Shown here: piece after piece, positions 27,227 through 37,275 of the stretch
How positions within the stretch are numbered: the first letter of the stretch is position 1
How the letters are laid out: every line of letters begins with the position of its first letter
Assembly: GCF_900230215.1 (NCBI RefSeq)
Contig: NZ_LT907982.1
Location: 3,334,001 to 3,398,000, forward strand
Origin: Jatrophihabitans sp. GAS493
GTDB lineage: Bacteria; Actinomycetota; Actinomycetes; Mycobacteriales; Jatrophihabitantaceae
Reading direction: 5' to 3'
DNA length: 64,000 bases
Position numbers and translations under genes: made by a program
The notes under the pieces: model-generated
The model's database searches: none
What the model was told of the DNA's origin: nothing
The model's input: only the letters and a program-made list of their open reading frames with translations

Positions 27227-28350
27227 GTGTTGCGTTCCCAGCTGTTCGGCGGCGGGGCGGGCTGCCCCGGCTGTCCGGTGGCGGCGTAGCTGGGGGCATA
27301 CCCCGGCTGCGGAGCTCCGTTGGCCTGCGGGCCTCCGTTCGGCGGCGGCGGGCCAGGTCGGGCCGAGACCTGCGGCAGCGGCACCGTCTGCAGAATGCGG
27401 CGTACCGCGTGCATGGCCGGCACGCCGTCGGCGATGGCGTCGTAGGTGAGTACGAGGCGGTGGGGCAGCACGTCGGTGGCGACGTCCAGAATGTCCTGCG
27501 GAAGGACGTAGTCACGCCCGCGCAGGAGCGCGAGCGCGCGGCCGGCGGCGATGAGGCCGAGGCTGGCCCGCGGGCTGGCGCCATAGGAGATCCACTGGGC
27601 GACGTCCGGCATACCGTTGGCCGCCGGGCTGCGGGTAGCCAGCACGAGCCGCACCACGTAGTCGACGATCGCATGGTGCACGAAGACCTTCGCGGCCCGA
27701 GCCTGCAGTCGCTCCAGCTCGTCGGTGCCGATGACGGCGCTGGCGACGGGTGGGACCGACCCCATCCGGTAGATGATTTCCCGCTCCTCGGCGGCCGTCG
27801 GGTAACCGACGTTGATCTTCATCAGGAAGCGGTCGCGCTGCGCCTCCGGCAGCGGGTAGACGCCCTCGCTCTCGATCGGGTTCTGGGTCGCCAGTACCAG
27901 GAACGGCGTCGGGACCGGGTGCCTGACTCCACCGATGGAGACCTGCCGCTCGGCCATGACCTCCAGCAGTGCTGACTGCACCTTGGCCGGAGCGCGGTTG
28001 ATCTCATCAGCCAGCACGAAGTTGGCGAAGACCGGTCCGAGTTCGGTGTCGAACTTCTCCGCACCCTGCCGGTAGATGCGGGTTCCGACGATGTCGGAGG
28101 GGACCAGGTCCGGTGTGAACTGAAGGCGGGCGAAACTGCCGCTGACGGTGCGGGCGAGGGTCTCGACGGCGAGGGTCTTGGCGACCCCGGGAACGCCTTC
28201 CAGCAGGCAGTGACCCTTGGCCAGCAGGCTGACCATCATCCGCTCGACCAACCGGTCCTGACCTACGATGACCCGCTTGATCTCGAACATGACGCGCTCA
28301 AGGGAGCTGGCGTCCGCGGCTGGGGTTCCGGCTGGGGCAACATGCGTCAC
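27223..28350 (-). CDS. moxR: MoxR-family AAA+ ATPase
   Basis: 375 residues. The AAA+ core has Walker A LEGVPGVAKT (about residues 50-59), Walker B VLADEINRAP, sensor 1 in LATQNPIESEGVYPLPEAQ and the arginine region RDRFLMKI. The last 50 residues are a Pro/Gly-rich tail. MoxR proteins are chaperone-like motors acting with VWA-domain partners, encoded here in the same operon. The GTG start has AGGAG upstream. It begins 87 bp from the divergent small zinc-ribbon-like gene. Confidence 0.95.
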   Translation of the reverse strand: MTHVAPAGTPAADASSLERVMFEIKRVIVGQDRLVERMMVSLLAKGHCLLEGVPGVAKTLAVETLARTVSGSFARLQFTPDLVPSDIVGTRIYRQGAEKFDTELGPVFANFVLADEINRAPAKVQSALLEVMAERQVSIGGVRHPVPTPFLVLATQNPIESEGVYPLPEAQRDRFLMKINVGYPTAAEEREIIYRMGSVPPVASAVIGTDELERLQARAAKVFVHHAIVDYVVRLVLATRSPAANGMPDVAQWISYGASPRASLGLIAAGRALALLRGRDYVLPQDILDVATDVLPHRLVLTYDAIADGVPAMHAVRRILQTVPLPQVSARPGPPPPNGGPQANGAPQPGYAPSYAATGQPGQPAPPPNSWERNT

Positions 28351-28424
28351 GTACGTGGTCTCCTGAGTGGGCAGAACATGATTTGGGTGCCTGAGCGGCC
28401 ACTCCAGGCTACGTGATCGCCCGG

Positions 28425-28430
28425 TAAGTT
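28425..28430 (+). promoter_or_regulatory. -10 hexamer TAAGTT, leaderless start at 28438
   Basis: TAAGTT fits TANNNT and ends 7 nt before the ATG. No ribosome-binding site is present. Confidence 0.45.
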
Positions 28431-28437
28431 GCCTTTC

Positions 28438-28671
28438 ATGGGACCGTTTACAGCTGCCTCCTCAGCCGACTCATTGGAGGACCAACCGCGCTGTTCGGCC
28501 AAGGCGTGCGTCGCGGCGGCCGAGTTCCAGCTCCATTGGCGCAACCCCGGCATTCACTCGCAGGCGCGCACGAAGGTGTGGCTGGCCTGTTCCGATCATC
28601 GGGCGACGCTGGGTGAGTTCCTGAGCAGTCGGGGCTTCCTCATCGGCATCGAGCCCTACCCCGGCGCCTGA
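28438..28671 (+). CDS. Small Cys/His protein of the family often mislabelled acetone carboxylase
   Basis: 77 residues. Conserved pattern: CSAKACVAAA near residue 19, HWRNPGIHSQ, then WLACSDHRATLGEFLSSRGFL. The two Cys pairs and a His could bind zinc in a small ribbon, but this is an inference. Databases widely carry the family in actinobacteria under the misleading name acetone carboxylase; it has none of that enzyme's domains. It is monocistronic between moxR and the convergent moaA. The ATG is preceded by a -10-like TAAGTT. Confidence 0.75.
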   Translation: MGPFTAASSADSLEDQPRCSAKACVAAAEFQLHWRNPGIHSQARTKVWLACSDHRATLGEFLSSRGFLIGIEPYPGA

Positions 28672-28712
28672 TCAAACACCCCTTAGACGGTGTCCGGTCA
28701 GTAGCCGGCCGG

Positions 28713-29750
28713 TCAGCCGCCGATGGCCGACATCGGTCGTAGCGGCTGCTGGAAAGACCCGGATCCGATCCCATGGCCGGATTGCTTACCGGCGACGGCC
28801 ACGGTGATGAGTTCGGTCAGCTCGGCCACAGACGCCCCAGCCCGCAGGGGTCCGCGGAGGTCGGTCTCGTCGCGGGCGAAGAGGCAGGTGCGCAGCTGAC
28901 CGTCCGAGGTGAGGCGAAGCCGATCACAGTCGCGACAGAACGGACGGGTCACCGAGGCGATGATGCCGACGCGCGGCCGCTCGTGTCCGGCGGCGGCCCA
29001 GTGAGCTCGCCCGGGCCCGTCGAGGATCTCGAAATCCTCGGCCGGTGCCGAGCCGTCCGGGCCGTGCCCGATCGGCAGTAGCGAATAGGAGCGTCCGAGC
29101 AGTTCGAGGATCTCCTCGGCGCTCACCATCACTTCGCGGTTCCACGCCTGCTGCGCGTCCAATGGCATGTGCTCGATGAAGCGCAGACGGTAGCCCTGCC
29201 GTAGTGCCCAGTCGAGCAGGGCCGGCGCCTCGTCGAAGTTGCTCCCCCGCATCAGCACCGCGTTGATCTTCACCGGGGAGAGCCCCGCGGCCGCCGCCGC
29301 GGCGACGCCGGCCAGCACGTCAGCCAGTCGGTTGCGGCGAGTCAGGGCGAGGAAGCGCTCCGGCTGGAGGGTGTCGACCGAGACGTTGACCCGATCCAGG
29401 CCGGCCGCGACCAGCCCCTCGGCCTTGTCGACCAGGCCGACACCATTCGTGGTGAGCGACAGCTCCGGTCGCGGCGAGAACTGGGCCAGCCGGCTGACGA
29501 TCTCGGCCAGCGTGCGGTGCAGCAGGGGCTCGCCGCCGGTGAGTCGGATACTGGTGACCCCGCAGCCAACGAAGACTCCGGCCAGCGTGACGATCTCGTC
29601 GTCGGTGAGCAGTTCGGCCCGCGGCAGCCAGTCCAGCCCCTCGGCCGGCATGCAGTAGGTGCAGCGCAACGAACACCGGTCAGTCAGCGAGATTCGAAGG
29701 TCCGTCGCCACCCGACCGAATCGATCGATCAGTACTGAATCGGCGGCCAT
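28713..29750 (-). CDS. moaA: GTP 3',8-cyclase
   Basis: 345 residues, radical-SAM enzyme of molybdenum-cofactor synthesis that converts GTP to 3',8-cyclo-GTP. The amino-terminal cluster motif C-x3-C-x2-C is in DRCSLRCTYCMP; the carboxy-terminal cluster cysteines are in PFCRDCDRLRLTSDGQLRTC (first 20 residues). The terminal Gly-Gly of PMSAIGG, needed for activity, is present. Start at ATG 29750 because TACTCT ends 6 nt before it; a GTG 18 bp upstream lies before that promoter. No other moa gene is in the window. It is an insertion relative to the mycobacterial moxR-ripA order. Confidence 0.95.
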   Translation of the reverse strand: MAADSVLIDRFGRVATDLRISLTDRCSLRCTYCMPAEGLDWLPRAELLTDDEIVTLAGVFVGCGVTSIRLTGGEPLLHRTLAEIVSRLAQFSPRPELSLTTNGVGLVDKAEGLVAAGLDRVNVSVDTLQPERFLALTRRNRLADVLAGVAAAAAAGLSPVKINAVLMRGSNFDEAPALLDWALRQGYRLRFIEHMPLDAQQAWNREVMVSAEEILELLGRSYSLLPIGHGPDGSAPAEDFEILDGPGRAHWAAAGHERPRVGIIASVTRPFCRDCDRLRLTSDGQLRTCLFARDETDLRGPLRAGASVAELTELITVAVAGKQSGHGIGSGSFQQPLRPMSAIGG

Positions 29751-29756
29751 CGTTCC

Positions 29757-29762
29757 AGAGTA
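29757..29762 (-). promoter_or_regulatory. -10 hexamer TACTCT for moaA
   Basis: On the minus strand TACTCT is followed by GGAACG and the ATG at 29750, a leaderless layout. The same hexamer with the same 6-nt spacing precedes ctaB. Confidence 0.45.
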
Positions 29763-29770
29763 GGCCACGG

Positions 29771-31213
29771 TTACGTCAGCGGGCGGGTTGCTCCGTAGTA
29801 GCCCGAGGAGACCTGACCAACCGGGGTGATCTGGATGACCTCACCGCTGTTGGGTGCCTGGATGACGTTGCCGTTGCCGATGTAGATGGCGACGTGGTGA
29901 ATACCGGAGATGGCGCCATTGCTGCTCCAGAAGAGCAGATCACCGGGCATCAGCGAGCTGCGTGACGGGTGATAGCTGCCGGCGACGCTGTACTGCGACA
30001 GCGCGTAGTGCGGCATCGACAGGTAGGGCGCCCACCCGTAGAGGGCGAGCCCCGAGCAGTCGAAGCCGACGATGTGGCAGTCGTTCCAGGCGTCGCCCGA
30101 CTCGCAGACACCGTAAGTCGGGCCGCGCCGGTTGCCGCCGGCCCAGGCGTACATATAGCCGAGGTACTGCATAGCCCGGGCGACCGCAGTGCGTCCCTTG
30201 GCCGCAGTCCAACCGCCGGTGCTGGGCGCGTTCGAGATACCGGAGCCCTGCAGCCCGAGATCCTGGCTGGAGGAGCCCGACGAGGAGCCGGACGCTCTGG
30301 CCGCGGCCCTTCGAGCGGCGGCCAGGCGATCAGCGGCCCGCTTGGCGGCCAGGGCCTGGGCGCGGGCCCTGGCCGCCGCCGCGGCCTTGGCGGCGGCGAT
30401 GGCGCGCTGGCGGGCCTGATAGGCGTTGTAGGCGGCCCGCTGCCCGTTCAGGGTGGCGAGGTTGGCCTGCGCTGTGTTGAGTTGAGTCTGGGTAGTGGCC
30501 ATGGTCGCGTTGAGCTGCGTCTGCTGCGTCTTGGCTGAAGCGAGTTTGGCGGCGGCCGCCTGCTGCGCCTGCTCGGCGTTGAGCTTGGCCGCCTTCTGCC
30601 GGTTCACCGCGGCTCGGGAGGCGGCATCGGCATTGGCCTGCTCGATGGTGGACTTGTTGAGGTTCGCGATGGCCTCGAGCTGGTGGCTGGCGGCGAAGCC
30701 GAGGTAGTCACCCCGCTGCAGGAGCTCACTCGGATCGGTCGCGGTGAGCAGTCCAGCCGCGGTGCCTCCGGTCGGTCCGCTCATATAGCTGGCCTGGACG
30801 AAGTTGGAGAAGTCGAGGTGGGCTTGGGCGACCTTCGCGTTGGCGGCGTCGACGGCGGCCCGGGCCGCGTCGGCGGCGTCCTGGGCGTCGGAGAGTTCTG
30901 AGATGGCCAGGGCGACCCGCTGCTCGGCCAGTTCCGACTCGCCGTTGAGGCGGTCGACCTGGGCCTGCATGGCGGCCAGCTGGCCGGAGAGCTGCCCGAC
31001 CTGGGTGGCCAGTGCGGCCTTCTGCGCTGCGGCGTTCGCCAGCTGCTGATTGGTGGGGTTCGGAGGAGGCGTCGGGTTAGCTCCGGCCGGCGATACCGTG
31101 ACGAAGGCCAGTGCGGACACCAGAGCGGCGACGACGATCACGATGACCGACTTGGTCGCGGTGCGACGGTGTGGCTGCTGACCACGGTTGTGCTTCTGAA
31201 GGGCGACGCGCAC
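29771..31213 (-). CDS. Secreted NlpC/P60 peptidoglycan endopeptidase (RipA-like)
   Basis: 480 residues. A signal sequence or anchor covers residues 22-45 (VIVIVVAALVSALAFVTVS, ending PAGA-NP). A long Ala/Gln coiled coil (55-330) resembles the RipA/PcsB regulatory domain, and the NlpC/P60 domain occupies the last 130 residues. The catalytic Cys386 is in FDCSGL and the His near 439 in GIHHVAIYIG. It cleaves the peptide stems of peptidoglycan outside the membrane, for cell separation. Two extra cysteines (CESGDAWNDC) precede the active site. GTG at 31213 is chosen because GAGGAG lies 9 nt upstream. A structured leader precedes it. Confidence 0.93.
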   Translation of the reverse strand: MRVALQKHNRGQQPHRRTATKSVIVIVVAALVSALAFVTVSPAGANPTPPPNPTNQQLANAAAQKAALATQVGQLSGQLAAMQAQVDRLNGESELAEQRVALAISELSDAQDAADAARAAVDAANAKVAQAHLDFSNFVQASYMSGPTGGTAAGLLTATDPSELLQRGDYLGFAASHQLEAIANLNKSTIEQANADAASRAAVNRQKAAKLNAEQAQQAAAAKLASAKTQQTQLNATMATTQTQLNTAQANLATLNGQRAAYNAYQARQRAIAAAKAAAAARARAQALAAKRAADRLAAARRAAARASGSSSGSSSQDLGLQGSGISNAPSTGGWTAAKGRTAVARAMQYLGYMYAWAGGNRRGPTYGVCESGDAWNDCHIVGFDCSGLALYGWAPYLSMPHYALSQYSVAGSYHPSRSSLMPGDLLFWSSNGAISGIHHVAIYIGNGNVIQAPNSGEVIQITPVGQVSSGYYGATRPLT

Positions 31214-31306
31214 TTCGAAAATCTCCTCGATGTGACCCCGTTGTGGAACTAGTTGCAGCGCTAGTTGTAGAGATACGCGCCGTGTCACTCGCAATACTCG
31301 ACGGGA

Positions 31307-31369
31307 TTACCGGTCCTGTCTAACTGAGCGTGCTAGACCGGTAACTCGATCCTGGGATGGACGATCGAG
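31307..31369 (-). promoter_or_regulatory. Two perfect stem-loops in the leader region of the NlpC/P60 gene
   Basis: In mRNA order: CTCGATC with GATCGAG (31345-31351/31363-31369, 11-nt loop), then TTACCGGTC with GACCGGTAA (31307-31315/31336-31344, 20-nt loop). The second can also pair in an alternative register through TAGAC. They lie 94-156 bp before the start. No gene ends here, so these are not ordinary terminators. Confidence 0.45.
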
Positions 31370-31486
31370 GTATCGACTGCGGCCCGTGAGCGCCCCCGCG
31401 CCTGTGGACTTCGTAACACAACGCGTCCCACAATGCCATACCTGCCCCACCAGTGCCATTAGTCCCGCTAGAAACACGAGTCCCAA

Positions 31487-31500
31487 GGAAATGTATTTCC
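31487..31500. promoter_or_regulatory. 14-bp palindrome GGAAATGTATTTCC, candidate operator
   Basis: Six-base arms with a 2-bp centre, 100 bp upstream of the aconitase start in the divergent gap. It has operator geometry; it does not match the IdeR/DtxR box I know. Confidence 0.4.
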
Positions 31501-31521
31501 GACATTACGTGCATAGAGGAC

Positions 31522-31580
31522 GGAGGGGTGTCTCGTTGACCCTCCCCCAGCGGTGATATCTTGACGTCGAGACAATTTTT
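31522..31580 (+). promoter_or_regulatory. Aconitase leader with interlocking stems and a U-tract
   Basis: Stem A pairs GGAGGG (31522-31527) with CCCTCC (31540-31545). Its loop contains TGTCTCG (31529-31535), which is complementary to CGAGACA (31568-31574), directly followed by ATTTTT. This gives either a pseudoknot or two competing hairpins, the second terminator-like. The aconitase ribosome-binding site GAGGAG (31588-31593) follows. Alternatively TTGACC at 31536 could be a -35 element and the pairing incidental. Confidence 0.4.
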
Positions 31581-31599
31581 CCTGCGCGAGGAGCCCGCC

Positions 31600-34386
<2,787 letters not shown>

Positions 34387-34401
34387 GCCGAACGACGTTA
34401 C

Positions 34402-36339
34402 TCAGGTGGCGGCGCGGATCTCATCGAGATCCGCGCCGTTCGCTGCTGCCGGGTCGTCCGGCCGGTCGCCGGTCGCGGCCTGCGTCTCGAACTGGGTGCG
34501 GTACAGCTCGCTGTAGAGACCACCCTGGGCCAGCAATTCACTGTGGGTTCCGGACTCGACGATCTCTCCGTGGTCGACCACCAGCACCTTGTCCGCGCCC
34601 TGCACGGTGGAGAGGCGGTGCGCGATCACCAATGAAGTGCGGCCGGTCAGCGCCTGATCCAACGCCCGCTGCACCGCTGCCTCACTGTCGCTGTCCAGGT
34701 GTGCCGTCGCCTCGTCGAGCACCACAATGGCCGGAGCCTTCAGAAGTACGCGCGCGATCGCCAGCCTCTGCTTCTCACCGCCCGATAGCCGGTAACCCCG
34801 GTCCCCGACCACGGTGTGCAGACCCTCCGGCAGCGCCCGGACGAGGTCGCCGATCTGTGCGCCTTCGATGGCCTCCCACAGCTGGGCGTCGGTGGCCAAC
34901 GGCGCGGCATAGAGCAGGTTCCCACGAATCGTGTCGTGAAACATGTGCGCGTCCTGGCTGACCACGCCGACCCGATCGTGCAGGGACTGCTGCGTCACCG
35001 ATCGCACGTCCTGGCCGCCGACCAGCACGGCCCCGGAGCGGGTGTCATAGATACGGGTCAGCAGTTGGCTGATCGTCGTCTTCCCGGCACCGGAGGGACC
35101 GACCAGTGCGACCATCTCCCCCGGCTCGGCCCGGAACGATATGCCCTTCAGCACCTCGGCGTTGGCGACGGTATCGAGTCGGGCGACATCCTCCAGCGAG
35201 GCCAGCGAGACCTCGGACGCGGTCGGGTAGGAGAAGCGGACCTCGACGAACTCCACGCTGCGAGCCTCGTCGGCCAACTCCACAGCATCCGGAGCATCGT
35301 CGATGAGCGGTTGCAGATCGAGCACCTCGAAGACCCGGTCGAAACTGACCAGCGCGCTCATGATGTCGACCCGGGCGTTGGAGAGGGCGGTCAGCGGACC
35401 GTAGAGCTGGCTCAGCAGCAACGCGAGCGTGACCACGGTGCCGGTCTCGAGTTCGCCGTTGAGGGCGTAGTACCCACCGAGTCCGTAGACGAGGGCCTGG
35501 GCCAAGGCCGCCACCAGAGTGAGGGCCACGAAGAAGGCCCGTGAATACATGGCCGATGTGACGCCGATGTCGCGCACCCGGGCCGCACGGCTGCTGAAGG
35601 AGAAGGCCTCCTCCGCCGGACGTCCGAAGAGCTTGACCAACAGCGCGCCGGCCACATTGAAGCGCTCGGTCATCGTCGAGTTCATCGACGCGTTCAGGTT
35701 GTAGGACTCGCGGGTGATCCCCTGCAGCCGGGACCCGATCCGCCGTGCCGGCAGCACGAAGACTGGCAAGAGGATGAGCGCCAGCACGGTGATCTGCCAG
35801 GAGAGGGTGAACATGACGGTCGCCGTCACAACCAGGCCGACAACGTTGGAGACCAGGCCGGAGAGGGTCGAGGTGAACGCCTGCTGGGCGCCGAGGACGT
35901 CGTTGTTCAGCCGGCTCACCAGAGCGCCGGTCTGGGTGCGGGTGAAGAAGGCCAGCGGCATTCGCTGGACGTGGGTGAAGACCTGCGTACGCAGGTCGTA
36001 GATCAGGCCCTCGCCGATCCGCGAGGAGTACCAGCGCTGCACGAAGGAGAGCGCGGCGTCGACCACCGCCAGCGCGGCGATCACGACCGCAATGCGGATC
36101 ACCACACTCGCCTCACCGTGCCGGGTGATCTCGTTGATCACCTCTCCGGCCAGCACCGGGGTGGCGACGCCAATGATGGCATCGGCCACGATGACGAGCA
36201 GGAAGACGATCAGATCGGCCCGATACGGGCTGGCGAAGCGAAAGACCCGTCGCCAGGTGCCCTTCGGAAGTCCGCGCTCCAGCACCGATGCGTCCCGATT
36301 CATCGAGCGCATGGTGCGCATCATGTTCATGCCGTCCAT
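34402..36339 (-). CDS. ABC exporter, fused transmembrane and ATPase domains
   Basis: 645 residues. A six-helix exporter domain (about 30-320) precedes the nucleotide-binding domain (from FVEVRFSYPTASE). Walker A is VGPSGAGKT, the signature LSGGEKQRLAIARVLL, Walker B IVVLDEATAHLD, and the switch His is in IAHRLSTV. Half-transporter layout, so it acts as a homo- or heterodimer; lipid or drug export is typical. Start at ATG 36339 preceded by GAGAGGTGA; upstream sequence is low-complexity. It is not part of the order I recall from M. tuberculosis. Its last codons contain the perfect hairpin likely used by acn. Confidence 0.93.
   Translation of the reverse strand: MDGMNMMRTMRSMNRDASVLERGLPKGTWRRVFRFASPYRADLIVFLLVIVADAIIGVATPVLAGEVINEITRHGEASVVIRIAVVIAALAVVDAALSFVQRWYSSRIGEGLIYDLRTQVFTHVQRMPLAFFTRTQTGALVSRLNNDVLGAQQAFTSTLSGLVSNVVGLVVTATVMFTLSWQITVLALILLPVFVLPARRIGSRLQGITRESYNLNASMNSTMTERFNVAGALLVKLFGRPAEEAFSFSSRAARVRDIGVTSAMYSRAFFVALTLVAALAQALVYGLGGYYALNGELETGTVVTLALLLSQLYGPLTALSNARVDIMSALVSFDRVFEVLDLQPLIDDAPDAVELADEARSVEFVEVRFSYPTASEVSLASLEDVARLDTVANAEVLKGISFRAEPGEMVALVGPSGAGKTTISQLLTRIYDTRSGAVLVGGQDVRSVTQQSLHDRVGVVSQDAHMFHDTIRGNLLYAAPLATDAQLWEAIEGAQIGDLVRALPEGLHTVVGDRGYRLSGGEKQRLAIARVLLKAPAIVVLDEATAHLDSDSEAAVQRALDQALTGRTSLVIAHRLSTVQGADKVLVVDHGEIVESGTHSELLAQGGLYSELYRTQFETQAATGDRPDDPAAANGADLDEIRAAT
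34411..34437 (+). terminator. Perfect 12-bp hairpin after acn, inside the ABC exporter coding end
   Basis: GGCGCGGATCTC pairs with GAGATCCGCGCC around a 3-nt loop, 24 bp after the acn stop. On the other strand the same bases encode the last residues (ADLDEIRA) of the ABC exporter. It is the strongest terminator-like hairpin in the window, though it lacks a U-tract. Confidence 0.6.
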
Positions 36340-36380
36340 CGGCCACTCACCTCTCGCGCGTCGAGCTGACCCAGCGGATT

Positions 36381-36420
36381 CCGACCAGCCGTCCGACCAG
36401 CCGACCAATCAGCCGACCGA
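36381..36420. repeat. Imperfect CCGACCAGC-type short repeat before the ABC exporter
   Basis: CCGACCAG recurs with one-base variations four times (CCGACCAGCC, CCGACCAGCC, CCGACCAATC, CCGACCGA) between the exporter and the crotonase gene. Simple-sequence expansion is likely. Confidence 0.5.
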
Positions 36421-36432
36421 GGCGCAGGCGGG

Positions 36433-37251
36433 CTAACCGCCGTGCTCGGCCAGCAGCGACGCCAGCTCACGGATTCGACGGTACTGCGCCTCGCGTTCGG
36501 CGATCTCCTGCTCGGTCTGGGTACGGTCGCCGGCACCGAGCAGCAATGCCTTGGTCTCGATCGCCGCGTCACGGTTGACCGCGAGGAGGGCCTGGACGGT
36601 CTGGGCCAGGGCCGACTCGACCTCCTCCGGCTGGACCAGAGTCGAGGCGAGGCCGATGCGCTCGGACTCCACAGCACCGACCCGCCGGCCGGTAAGGCAG
36701 ATCTCGGCCGCCTTCGAGTATCCGACGAGCTCGACGAGGCGCTTCGTTCCGCCGAGGTCGGGAACCAGACCCAGCGTCGGTTCCGCCATCGTGAACTGGG
36801 CGTCGGTGACGACGATGCGCAGGTCGCAGGCCAGCGCGATCTGAAAGCCGGCGCCGATCGCGTGCCCCTGGACGATGGCGATGCTGACGATGTCCGGCCG
36901 GCTCAGCCAGCCGAAGGCGCTCTGGTAGCCGGCGATGGTGGCGCTCGCCTCCTCCGCCGTGGCGGCGGCCATCGTCAACAGACCGCCGGCGGAGTTGACG
37001 CCGGTCGGGCTGAACATGGAGCGATCCAGGCCAGCCGAAAAGGCCCGTCCCTCGGCGCGCAGCACCACGACGCGCACCGTCGCCGGGAGGTCACGGCTGA
37101 CCTTGACCAGCCACTCCCACATCACCGGCAACTGAGAGTTGAGCCGCTCCGGACGGTTCAGGGTGATCGTCGCGACCGTCGCGTCCGCGTCGCTTTCGGT
37201 ACCTGAGAGCGTGACTGAGAAGCCGGCTTCGGCCGGGAGTTCGAGCTGCAT
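36433..37251 (-). CDS. Enoyl-CoA hydratase/isomerase-family protein (crotonase fold)
   Basis: 272 residues. The crotonase fold is clear: LNRPERLNSQLPVMW, the oxyanion loop GRAFSAGLDRSM, GHAIGAGFQIALACDLRIV and AEPTLGLVPDLGGTKRL. Hydratases use two Glu: the one at the AEPTLGL position is present, but the one normally in GGGCELA is Gln here (GAGFQIALA). It is therefore more likely an isomerase or another crotonase reaction than a hydratase. It corresponds by position to echA12 (Rv1472), beside the ABC-F gene. ATG 37251 is used; no ribosome-binding site is evident. Confidence 0.88.
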   Translation of the reverse strand: MQLELPAEAGFSVTLSGTESDADATVATITLNRPERLNSQLPVMWEWLVKVSRDLPATVRVVVLRAEGRAFSAGLDRSMFSPTGVNSAGGLLTMAAATAEEASATIAGYQSAFGWLSRPDIVSIAIVQGHAIGAGFQIALACDLRIVVTDAQFTMAEPTLGLVPDLGGTKRLVELVGYSKAAEICLTGRRVGAVESERIGLASTLVQPEEVESALAQTVQALLAVNRDAAIETKALLLGAGDRTQTEQEIAEREAQYRRIRELASLLAEHGG

Positions 37252-37275
37252 GTTGATCAAACTAGGCCATGCTGA

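Noticed and set aside
31214-31460. c-di-AMP (ydaO) riboswitch upstream of the NlpC/P60 gene
   Set aside because: The gene class fits, but the conserved ydaO segments I remember are not visible; only generic hairpins are supported.
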